DNA of 5,762 nt from Thermotogae bacterium (GTDB lineage: Bacteria > Thermotogota > Thermotogae > B3-G13), in assembly GCA_015486095.1 (NCBI GenBank), contig WFSK01000085.1:1-5762 (forward strand), given 5' to 3'. The translations under genes and the position numbers were made by a program. Below the pieces are notes generated by a model. The model saw nothing but the letters and a program-made list of their open reading frames with translations. It was not told the origin of the DNA and did not search any database. Below are positions 1-5,762 of the stretch, one piece after another. Within the stretch, counting starts at the first letter, position 1. Every line of letters starts with the position of its first letter.

Positions 1-701
1 AGCTTTCTTCTTCCCGATTCAGCAAGCACTCGAGACTCTTCTGCCCTCGTATAAAATGAAAGTGTTAAGATGATCAAGAAAGTAATATAGAGGGGAATGA
101 GATGATAAGCCAAAGGTTTCATAGAAACGTTTTTATACAACACGACTATGGGTAGTGAGATCAAGATATACGATATCTCCACTGTGAACAGATCTACGAG
201 CTCTTTTAGCGTTCTCCAAGAAGTACTTAAGCCATAATATAAGATATCTACCAATACGCTGTTGACGATCTTTATTACAAATCCAGAAAGTAGTAGTGCC
301 AATATCAGATTTATGGACTCGAATTCTCTAAAGACATAACTCCCACTCAGACCCACTAAGGCGAATTGAGCGGAGAGAAACAATCGATAGATATCGAATG
401 TTTTATCTTTTATCGATGAATATGCGAAATGAAAGAAGAAGGCGAGAAATATCAGAGATGCACTTTGAATGGGAGGAAGTTTAAATGCGATCAAGTAGAT
501 GAAAGGAAATCCTGATACGACTTTCATCCTATGGAAACTGATGCTAAACAGATCGGCTACTGCTAATGATGCTAAGAGTAGGGAGTTTTCTGAGAGGTTC
601 TGAGAAAAAATGCTGATAGAATCAAAAAAGTGGCTGAGTAGTATGAAGAGGGCAAAACCTGTGATCGAGAGTGTATATGTATAAAAGAGTTTTTTCTTCA
701 T
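1..701 (-). CDS. Polytopic membrane protein, N-terminal part only; possible MASE9-like sensory module of a signalling protein
   Basis: Reading the minus strand from the ATG at 701-699 gives 233 uninterrupted codons that run off the left edge, so the C-terminus is unknown. The start is supported by AAAGGTGG ten bases upstream and by a four-base ATGA overlap with the secretin stop. The protein begins MKKKLFYTYT and has about eight hydrophobic stretches, near residues 7-25, 39-55, 62-76, 79-95, 106-124, 130-150, 169-189 and 197-217. A charged segment follows (TRAEESRVLAESGRRK, from residue 218) that looks like the start of a cytoplasmic linker. Features such as RLFLSAQFALVGL (106-118) and VNSVLV (146-151) recall, from memory of the family, MASE9-type membrane domains found before HD-GYP phosphodiesterase or GGDEF domains. 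Under that reading it would be an inner-membrane cyclic-di-GMP protein with its output domain outside the window. The gene's existence is near certain; the functional assignment is an inference, and an uncharacterised membrane protein is the fallback. Confidence 0.82.
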   Translation of the reverse strand, partial: MKKKLFYTYTLSITGFALFILLSHFFDSISIFSQNLSENSLLLASLAVADLFSISFHRMKVVSGFPFIYLIAFKLPPIQSASLIFLAFFFHFAYSSIKDKTFDIYRLFLSAQFALVGLSGSYVFREFESINLILALLLSGFVIKIVNSVLVDILYYGLSTSWRTLKELVDLFTVEISYILISLPIVVLYKNVSMKPLAYHLIPLYITFLIILTLSFYTRAEESRVLAESGRRK

Positions 702-3700
702 CTGAAACCAACCACCTTTGCAGTAACGAATATCGTTAACTCATGTTCTTCCATCTGCTCAGAGTGAGATTGAAAGAGCTCTCCTATAACGGGAAGCATA
801 CTGAAAAAAGGGATCTTGGTCACCGTGTCCGTCTTGGTATTCTTTATCAACCCTCCTATGACTATCGTGCTACCATTGCTGATGAGGACGTTAGTTCTAG
901 CCTCTCGAGTAGATTCTATGGGAATATTTTCCGAATATCCCGATACATTACTCACCTTCGTGTAGAGATTTAACAATATCTCACCTTTGGAATTCACATA
1001 TGGTGTGATTTGAAGTTGTATACCTATGCTGAGAAAATTCACAACCACGTTACCGTTCTTATCTCTCGTTTGATAGGGGACCTTATCTCCTAAAAGTATG
1101 GTTGCCTGTTGTCCGTTCAAAGTAGTCAGGCTCGGTTGCGAAAGGATCCTGGAATTGCTAAGAACTTCCTTAAGATCGGCACTGATATTGAGATTCCCAA
1201 GGAATTTATCGGCGGTAGTCGTAAATATGTAATCTCCTCCCTTACCGAATGGATTCAACTGTATGCCCTTCGTATTCTTTGTCCAAGATAACATTACTCT
1301 TTTCATATAATCGTTGGTGAGATCCGTATCGAGGATCTTGGTCTCTATCATAACTTGCTTTGGGGGTTTATCGAGTTGCCTCACTATATCATTGGCATCT
1401 TCTATCGTTTTTTCGTTTCCTTCGATGATCAGCAGGTTCATCGCTTTATCCACATAAACCTTGACATCGAAGAATTTCAACACTTCCTTCAAGTTGTCTA
1501 AATTGTATTTGATATCGTATATGGCCCTTACCTTATTCGTCTTCGATTTGGCTTTGATTATATATGTACTTCCGACATTCTTCACATCATAATCGTAGGC
1601 ATCTTTCAGTATATCGATGAAAGAATCGAAAGAGATACCCTTTACCACAATGGTTATGGTATCCATGACATTGGCATCGACCAAGCAGTTTTTACCCATA
1701 AGTTTGGCTACGTACAGGATCACATCTCTCACATTGGCATCACTCACATCTATGGACAATTCATTTCCTTTCACTTGGATTCCCTTTTCAAAGGAGCTCT
1801 TCATAGGTGTAAAGGTAATTGTGCTGACAACAGAAGGAGTAGAAACAACAGTAGAAGAAGGTTTTTCGAGCATCTGATATGCCATATTATCGAAGTATCT
1901 GAGATCCTTTGTGGCATTTGTCACATCTATCTTTTTGCCTTTCAGTGTCAATAGTTTCAAGGAGGGAATCTCATCTGTTTTCACGGAAGGATAGTAGAAT
2001 TGAACAAGCCTTTTGGCATCCTCTAAATTCAGATTGGAAAGAAAGATGTAACTCGTAAACGTAGTTGCGATCTCGGTAGGGCTTGAAACGATCGTAGCAG
2101 TCGTAGAAGGAGGATTAAAAGCCATTATCATCTTCTTCGCCTCTTGTAGAGAAGTGGCATCGGAGGATTTCAAGAGAGCCAAGTTCAAGGTTGGATAGAG
2201 TTCCACCTTTACATCAGGATGTAGGAATTCGAGAGCTGACTTTATAGCCTTCGTATCTTCTTCGTTTATCCTTACTGTGAGTTGCTCGGTATGTAAGTGT
2301 GTTTTGGAAGATATCGGAGTAGGGCTTGCCTTCGCTGTGAAAACCCTTATCTGTTTATCCCATCTTTCCACATCCTTCTTTACGGATTCCACTGTTGACT
2401 TCGGTCCCTTCACGAGTAACATATTCCATTTCTCCGAAGCGAATGCTTTGACATCGGGATATAGAAATTCTATCAATGCTTTTACTGCCTTCACGTTTGC
2501 ATTGGATAGAGTGAGCTCTTCGATGTAAGATTGCGGTTCCTCGTGCTTCTCAACAGGTACAGATTTTGGGGTGTAGACATCGAGCTTGTTGGCAATGGTT
2601 TCGGCGATCTTTATTCTTTCTGACGTCCCTTTAAAGAAGAGCGTTTTTGTCTTCTCATCATATACGGCTTCCACTCCTATATCCAATGCCTTGAGAGTCT
2701 TTACGATCCTATCTCCACTATCGTGCATTAATTTCATCTGCGTTATAACAGTAGCGTTAGCAGTGGTCACCGTTCCCGGACTGTGCATATCTATTTCAGA
2801 TATCAATTGAGAGATCTCTTCTTGAATGTTCGATGAAGCCATTATCACAAGACCATTTGGTAATAATGCCACTTTAGCAGAAGGATACATAGAAGTTATA
2901 ACAGAGGCAAGAATAGAATTATTGGCTTTACTGAGCATATAAACTCTTATTGTTTCTGCTTTCTCAGACGGTTTCTTTATTCTTGTGCGAATGCTATTTT
3001 TCCAATCTGCAATATCGTTTTTAATCCCTTCAACCTCTGATTCCGGGCATTCGATCCCTATAATACCGAGCTTAGAGTTTACTCTAACCTTCGCTTTTGG
3101 ATAAAAGAACGTGATCATAGAAGATACCGGTGTTATGATATCTGGTGATGCGCTAACGGTGAAATGTTCTAACTTAGTTGGTTTTCCTCTTACAGAATCT
3201 AGCATAGATACGGCTTGATTTACTACTGACCTTTCTCCTTTTAACAACACCTCATTTTTCTCTGGGATATTCACGATGTTCACAGTAGGATATAAACCCT
3301 TGACGATATCGTAAGCAGTTTCGTATTTCAAAGAACCCAATGGATACACATATGTTAATCGCTCTTCTGGAGCAGATTTTGCAGGTTTCAGATTCCTTAG
3401 CATATCGATCAGCGATATCGCTGTTTTTATATTACTGGCCGAACCACGTAAGGCTAAAATTCCAAGTGTTTTAATGTACATGGTAGAGAGATCGGGTAGA
3501 AAAAGGTTCAGCACCGCTCGAACAGATGTCGACGCAGATGCCGGTAAGGATATGATCTTGTTTTCGATCTCCCCTGAAGGAGGTCTAAGGTTAGCTTTAG
3601 AGATATATGTTGCAGGGGGAGAAACTGCAGTTGGAGGTCTCTTAGGAACATCGAGCTCTGAAAGTAGCTGAACAGCAGCAGATACGTCTGATTTACTTCC

Positions 3701-4702
3701 TTTCAACAATAGAATTCCAATAGATGAGAGTTTTTTCACCGTCACACTCGGATAAGTCACGTTTACAAGCTGTTCTGCCTCATCGAGTGTTATATACCTA
3801 ACCTTGTATTGAGCGTTGGCGATGTTCTCCGCTTTCATTCTCGAAAGGATAGATGAAACAGCATTTTGTACGGACATATCTCCTCTGACAACGAGCATAT
3901 TCGAACCCGTTAGAAGCTGGATGAACCCTCTATTTTCTACGAGGTCTTTCAGCACACTCGTTACACTTGAGAGATCGATATTCCTTTGGCGGAAATAAGA
4001 AAGGTCATATACTTTTACTATGTTGCTACCAGCCTCTTCTCGAAATTTTTCCTCTATGGTAGCAGGATCTGAGATATATATAGATCCATCCTTTAGCTTG
4101 ATATAAGAAACATCTGCCGCAAGTGTAAGATTGTTCAATGCCTCCTGGAACGTTACATTCGTTAGTTTTATATTTATAATTCTATCCCCGACCTTTGGGT
4201 CTACTATGATATTTCTGCCCATTTCTTCTGCCAACAGCTTAGCAGCTAAACTCAGCGTAGATTGCCTGTTTCCAGTGAAGTTAATGTCTATCAATTTCAC
4301 ATTCTTCTTCAAGGACAAATCAAGACTATACTCACTTTTAGAAATTTGCTTAACTTTTACTCCGTATATCGTTCTATCAGTTAAATGAACCGTAGTTATG
4401 AGTTCACGTTTACTCCCAGAAACATATGCATAAAATTCAACGAAATCTACAGGTGTTATATTTATTCTATAATATCTGGGGGCAGTTGGGAAAGAACAAT
4501 CGTAGAGGAATAATTTCAATTGATCTCCTGCTACGTTCATCTCCGTCGAATAATCTATCCCTGAACCTGATATCTCGAAATTCAATGCCACTTCAGTTGG
4601 CAGATCCTTGTATCTAAAACTCTTTACAACGCTTCTACCAAATACGATGGTGGCATAAAGCAAAAACAATAAAACAAAAAATACTATCCCTCTCCTATAC
4701 AT
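698..4702 (-). CDS. pilQ: Outer-membrane secretin, PilQ family, with a greatly extended periplasmic N-domain stalk (1334 aa)
   Basis: This encodes the multimeric outer-membrane channel of a type IV pilus or type II-like system. Residues 1-22 form a signal peptide (MYRRG, then a hydrophobic run ending VFG). Residues 25-140 are a beta-rich region like an AMIN domain, often peptidoglycan-binding in PilQ. An STN (N0) domain follows at 145-212 (GRNIIVDPKVGDRIINIKL), then an N1-like module (226-292) and nine further N1-like modules (297-940). A second STN domain spans 973-1052 (MGKNCLVDANVMDTITIVV), with another N1-like module at 1056-1113. The secretin core is 1115-1331 and carries ILSQPSLTTLNGQQA, STREARTNVLISNGSTIVIGG and the family signature KIPFFSMLPVIGELF (1297-1311). 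The protein ends four residues after the last strand, so no C-terminal pilotin-binding S domain is seen. It is much longer than proteobacterial PilQ or GspD (roughly 650-750 aa). The start is an ATG with AGAAGGA upstream. Family assignment is very secure; pilus versus type II use rests on the neighbours. Confidence 0.96.
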   Translation of the reverse strand: MYRRGIVFFVLLFLLYATIVFGRSVVKSFRYKDLPTEVALNFEISGSGIDYSTEMNVAGDQLKLFLYDCSFPTAPRYYRINITPVDFVEFYAYVSGSKRELITTVHLTDRTIYGVKVKQISKSEYSLDLSLKKNVKLIDINFTGNRQSTLSLAAKLLAEEMGRNIIVDPKVGDRIINIKLTNVTFQEALNNLTLAADVSYIKLKDGSIYISDPATIEEKFREEAGSNIVKVYDLSYFRQRNIDLSSVTSVLKDLVENRGFIQLLTGSNMLVVRGDMSVQNAVSSILSRMKAENIANAQYKVRYITLDEAEQLVNVTYPSVTVKKLSSIGILLLKGSKSDVSAAVQLLSELDVPKRPPTAVSPPATYISKANLRPPSGEIENKIISLPASASTSVRAVLNLFLPDLSTMYIKTLGILALRGSASNIKTAISLIDMLRNLKPAKSAPEERLTYVYPLGSLKYETAYDIVKGLYPTVNIVNIPEKNEVLLKGERSVVNQAVSMLDSVRGKPTKLEHFTVSASPDIITPVSSMITFFYPKAKVRVNSKLGIIGIECPESEVEGIKNDIADWKNSIRTRIKKPSEKAETIRVYMLSKANNSILASVITSMYPSAKVALLPNGLVIMASSNIQEEISQLISEIDMHSPGTVTTANATVITQMKLMHDSGDRIVKTLKALDIGVEAVYDEKTKTLFFKGTSERIKIAETIANKLDVYTPKSVPVEKHEEPQSYIEELTLSNANVKAVKALIEFLYPDVKAFASEKWNMLLVKGPKSTVESVKKDVERWDKQIRVFTAKASPTPISSKTHLHTEQLTVRINEEDTKAIKSALEFLHPDVKVELYPTLNLALLKSSDATSLQEAKKMIMAFNPPSTTATIVSSPTEIATTFTSYIFLSNLNLEDAKRLVQFYYPSVKTDEIPSLKLLTLKGKKIDVTNATKDLRYFDNMAYQMLEKPSSTVVSTPSVVSTITFTPMKSSFEKGIQVKGNELSIDVSDANVRDVILYVAKLMGKNCLVDANVMDTITIVVKGISFDSFIDILKDAYDYDVKNVGSTYIIKAKSKTNKVRAIYDIKYNLDNLKEVLKFFDVKVYVDKAMNLLIIEGNEKTIEDANDIVRQLDKPPKQVMIETKILDTDLTNDYMKRVMLSWTKNTKGIQLNPFGKGGDYIFTTTADKFLGNLNISADLKEVLSNSRILSQPSLTTLNGQQATILLGDKVPYQTRDKNGNVVVNFLSIGIQLQITPYVNSKGEILLNLYTKVSNVSGYSENIPIESTREARTNVLISNGSTIVIGGLIKNTKTDTVTKIPFFSMLPVIGELFQSHSEQMEEHELTIFVTAKVVGFR
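712..719 (-). promoter_or_regulatory. Ribosome-binding site inside the secretin 3' end
   Basis: On the minus strand the sequence AAAGGTGG lies ten bases before the ATG at 701-699. It resembles the anti-Shine-Dalgarno complement and sits inside the last codons of the secretin gene (about codons 1328-1331). It supports the start of the overlapping downstream membrane-protein gene and suggests re-initiation or coupled translation. Confidence 0.65.
1547..1786 (-). other. Second STN (N0) domain of the secretin, after the N1 array
   Basis: Secretin residues 973-1052 repeat the STN pattern: LSIDVSDANVRDVILYVAKL, then GKNCLVDANV, the strand TITIVVKG, the FDSFIDILKDAY helix and STYIIKA. Aligned by eye it parallels residues 145-212 closely in layout but is diverged in sequence. 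It is followed directly by an N1-like module (1056-1113) and the barrel domain, so this half alone has the architecture of an ordinary short secretin. Confidence 0.82.
1883..3814 (-). repeat. Protein-level tandem array: nine diverged N1-like modules in the secretin stalk
   Basis: Secretin residues 297-940 contain nine modules of about 55-62 residues: 297-354, 381-438, 448-507, 511-570, 582-642, 651-711, 724-785, 804-865 and 882-940. The shared pattern is a strand, a helix, a central YPxV-like turn (YPSV, LPDL, YPTV, YPKA, YPSA, YPDV, HPDV, YPSV; absent in the sixth), then a strand ending in LLxKG or similar, then a second helix ending near LD. This is the beta-alpha-beta-beta-alpha pattern of secretin N1-type domains, known to form stacked rings. 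The modules are strongly diverged and I see no DNA-level repeat, so the duplications appear old. Modules 1-2 and 5 onwards are separated by linkers rich in Pro, Ser and Thr, for example around 355-368, 786-803, 864-882 and 945-966. Confidence 0.85.
4067..4270 (-). other. First STN (N0) domain of the secretin
   Basis: Secretin residues 145-212 match the secretin/TonB short N-terminal fold: a helix (LSLAAKLLAEEMG), then NIIVDPKV, a beta strand INIKL, the TFQEALNNLTLAADV helix and a closing GSIYI strand. In characterised systems the N0 ring faces the inner-membrane partner (PilP or GspC). It lies after the AMIN-like region and before the first N1-like module (226-292). Confidence 0.85.
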
Positions 4703-4708
4703 CTCAAA

Positions 4709-4715
4709 TCCTTCT
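4709..4715 (-). promoter_or_regulatory. Ribosome-binding site of the secretin gene
   Basis: The minus strand carries AGAAGGA six bases before the ATG at 4702-4700. It fixes the secretin start at that ATG, which also gives a complete signal peptide beginning with two arginines. The site directly follows the short hairpin at 4716-4728. Confidence 0.7.
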
Positions 4716-4728
4716 CACCGCAGCGGTG
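4716..4728 (-). promoter_or_regulatory. Short GC-rich inverted repeat just upstream of the secretin ribosome-binding site
   Basis: CACCG-CTG-CGGTG on the minus strand forms a perfect five-base-pair stem with a three-base loop. It fills much of the 37-base gap between the PilP-like gene and the secretin gene and abuts the Shine-Dalgarno. There is no T-run after it, so it is not an intrinsic terminator. A role in mRNA processing or in tuning translation of the secretin relative to its partners is possible; chance is also possible for a stem this short. Confidence 0.4.
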
Positions 4729-4739
4729 TGTTTGTAACA

Positions 4740-5243
4740 TCACTTCGATATCATATAGGCGTTTCCCTTCCTATCGGTTACAATGATCGAATCGGGACGA
4801 ATCTCCGTTATTCTCAACATATTCTTATCGCTCAATGTATCTCCCAATCTATATGATCTAACACTACTACCATCGGATAGCAGTATCTTCACATTGTCGT
4901 ATATTTGGATAACACCTACGAAGTGAATACCCTTCATAACTGGTAGATCATTTGTAGGCGCATTTATCGTCAAGAAACCCCTCCTCGATCGGGCATTAGA
5001 TACGGAGAGAGGATAAAAGATATCTTCCACCTCGAGTGCAAAGGCAGATTTGCCTCCTTTAAGTGCTTTTGCAGGATCGAAGAGTCTGGCTTTTTCCACA
5101 TTGAATCTCTCGATCGGAAGAATGTTCTGTTCAACAGATTGAAAAGCAGTGAGTAATAGCCAACACAAAACGAGGGAAGTGATAACACCTATCATATAAG
5201 CAAACCTTTTGACCTTCCCATATAACCTATTGCTCACCAGCAT
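4740..5243 (-). CDS. PilP/GspC-like inner-membrane protein, candidate secretin partner (167 aa)
   Basis: This is a bitopic membrane protein: a basic N-terminus (MLVSNRLYGKVKR), one transmembrane helix at about 16-34, a flexible periplasmic linker to about residue 72, then a beta-rich domain. DIFYPLS (74-80) resembles the RDPF-like motif that precedes the homology-region domain of PilP and GspC. Residues 103-167 match that domain's layout: GIHFVGVIQ, VKILLSDGS, YRLGDTL, LRITEIRPDSIIVTDRKG. In known systems this domain binds the N0 domain of the secretin and ties the outer-membrane ring to the inner-membrane complex. Proteobacterial PilP is a lipoprotein; here the only nearby Cys (27) lies mid-helix with Leu before it, so no lipobox, and anchoring is GspC-like. 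It sits 12 bases after the PilO-like gene and 37 bases before the secretin gene. Confidence is high for the gene, moderate for the family. Confidence 0.88.
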   Translation of the reverse strand: MLVSNRLYGKVKRFAYMIGVITSLVLCWLLLTAFQSVEQNILPIERFNVEKARLFDPAKALKGGKSAFALEVEDIFYPLSVSNARSRRGFLTINAPTNDLPVMKGIHFVGVIQIYDNVKILLSDGSSVRSYRLGDTLSDKNMLRITEIRPDSIIVTDRKGNAYMISK

Positions 5244-5258
5244 CCTTCCCTTTCCTTA
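5244..5258 (-). promoter_or_regulatory. Purine-rich ribosome-binding region merged with the upstream stop codon
   Basis: The minus-strand sequence TAAGGAAAGGGAAGG runs straight into the ATG of the PilP-like gene. The TAA stop of the PilO-like gene supplies the first bases of AAGGA, which sits nine bases from the ATG and is the best Shine-Dalgarno candidate. The nested layout favours coupled translation of the two genes. Confidence 0.65.
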
Positions 5259-5759
5259 ATGATTAAAAAGCGTAGTAGACACTATCTCAAAGTCTAACCT
5301 ATTGAGTTCTACATCTTCATCGTTAGGTATCATCTCTTCATCTTGTAATATCGGCATATTTAACACATTCTTTATATCCAAATGCTTTATGAGTATTACC
5401 TTTGTTTTCTCGAGTGTTGCCAAGATATTCACTATTTGAGCATAAGTCAAATGTACCCGCTTTTCAAGACATATTTCACTCCCAGATGTGGTGAATCTCA
5501 TCTGCAAATCCTTTATCGCATCTTTTACTTTGGATATAGAATTATCTGGAGAATAATATTCAATTATCCTATCATTTACAGATTCTATGTGTTCTGCATT
5601 TATATCGTAATTGAAAGCTTTTTCCAACAACCCTGTATCTTTTAATATGGTCTTTACTCTATCGACTGTGTATTTATAAGGAATCTCATAGGAAAACACT
5701 ACTACGATTATTAATATAACGATCATCAACATTATATCATGAACATTTCTTTTTTTCAA
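5256..5759 (-). CDS. PilO/GspM-like inner-membrane protein of the pilus alignment complex (167 aa as seen)
   Basis: The protein has a short basic N-terminus (KKR), one transmembrane helix at about 9-25, a helical and probably coiled-coil segment at about 30-90, then an alpha/beta C-terminal part. The latter includes RVHLTYAQIVNILATLEKT (101-119), VILIKHLDI and LDFEIVSTTLF, which fits the ferredoxin-like fold of PilO and GspM. In known systems PilO pairs with PilN around the pilus motor and contacts PilP. It is somewhat shorter than typical PilO (about 200 aa), and sequence similarity within this family is weak, so the call depends partly on its place before a PilP-like gene and a secretin. 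The start taken is TTG at 5759-5757. The frame stays open to the window edge (ATT just before), so an upstream start cannot be excluded; an ATG at 5732-5730 would remove the basic residues before the helix. Confidence 0.8.
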   Translation of the reverse strand: MKKRNVHDIMLMIVILIIVVVFSYEIPYKYTVDRVKTILKDTGLLEKAFNYDINAEHIESVNDRIIEYYSPDNSISKVKDAIKDLQMRFTTSGSEICLEKRVHLTYAQIVNILATLEKTKVILIKHLDIKNVLNMPILQDEEMIPNDEDVELNRLDFEIVSTTLFNH

Positions 5760-5762
5760 AAT

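Noticed and set aside
381..420. Cluster of ATCGAT/GATATC-like words as a protein-binding site
   Set aside because: Such words occur throughout the window and reflect frequent Ile, Asp and Ser codons (ATC, GAT, TCG, ATA) in this genome rather than a localised site.
1883..3814. DNA-level tandem repeats or a CRISPR-like array within the secretin gene
   Set aside because: The periodicity is only at protein level; the nucleotide units are diverged and no identical repeats are seen.
743..4617. Plus-strand open frames of 60-86 codons inside the secretin gene
   Set aside because: They lie antisense to a gene with clear domain structure, have no family features, and are what a long open frame leaves on the other strand.
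4716..4728. Intrinsic terminator between the PilP-like and secretin genes
   Set aside because: The stem is only five base pairs and no T-run follows; the next bases are the secretin Shine-Dalgarno.
5156..5170. Possible lipobox around Cys27 of the PilP-like protein
   Set aside because: The residue before Cys is Leu, not Gly, Ala or Ser, and the Cys lies in the middle of the hydrophobic helix.
4970..5188. Minus-strand 72-codon frame overlapping the PilP-like gene
   Set aside because: It is a shifted frame of the PilP-like gene; the longer frame has the ribosome-binding site, the membrane helix and the HR-like domain.
5382..5645. Plus-strand open frame of 87 codons opposite the PilO-like gene
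   Set aside because: Aromatic- and Cys-rich translation without recognisable features; it is antisense to a coherent membrane-protein frame and has no convincing start signal.

Overview
The window holds one end of a type IV pilus / type II secretion-like assembly operon. Every gene is on the minus strand and they are packed almost without gaps. In transcription order, from high to low coordinates, they are: a PilO/GspM-like inner-membrane protein (5256-5759, start at the window edge), a PilP/GspC-like single-pass membrane protein (4740-5243), a very large outer-membrane secretin of the PilQ family (698-4702, 1334 aa), and the N-terminal 233 codons of a polytopic membrane protein (701 to the left edge). 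The last gene overlaps the secretin stop codon in an ATGA arrangement. No promoter or terminator is visible, so the genes look like the middle of a longer transcript. The expected upstream genes (pilM, pilN) and most of the downstream gene lie outside.

The base composition is AT-rich, arginine is often AGA/AGG, isoleucine often ATA, and the proteins are rich in Lys, Glu and Ile. Together with an unusually long secretin next to short PilO- and PilP-like partners, this suggests a diderm thermophile, most likely in the Thermotogota, whose outer sheath ('toga') stands far from the cell body. The lineage is an inference from style and content, since no marker gene is present.

Layout: 1-701 is coding (partial membrane protein, reading off the left edge). 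698-4702 is the secretin gene. 4703-4739 is a 37-base gap with a small hairpin and the secretin ribosome-binding site. 4740-5243 and 5256-5759 are the two inner-membrane partner genes, separated by 12 bases that form a purine-rich ribosome-binding site. No stretch over 40 bases is unaccounted for.

Working model: the PilO-like and PilP-like proteins form part of the inner-membrane alignment complex, and the PilP/GspC-like domain reaches the periplasmic N domains of the secretin. The secretin forms the outer-membrane gate for a pilus or secreted substrate. The downstream protein resembles the multi-helix sensory modules (MASE9 type) found in front of HD-GYP or GGDEF output domains, and its tight coupling hints that cyclic-di-GMP signalling may be wired into the pilus operon. 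The most notable structure is the secretin stalk: an AMIN-like domain, an STN domain, ten N1-like modules in a row, a second STN domain plus an eleventh N1-like module, then the secretin barrel. I see no defence system, mobile element, CRISPR array or RNA gene.
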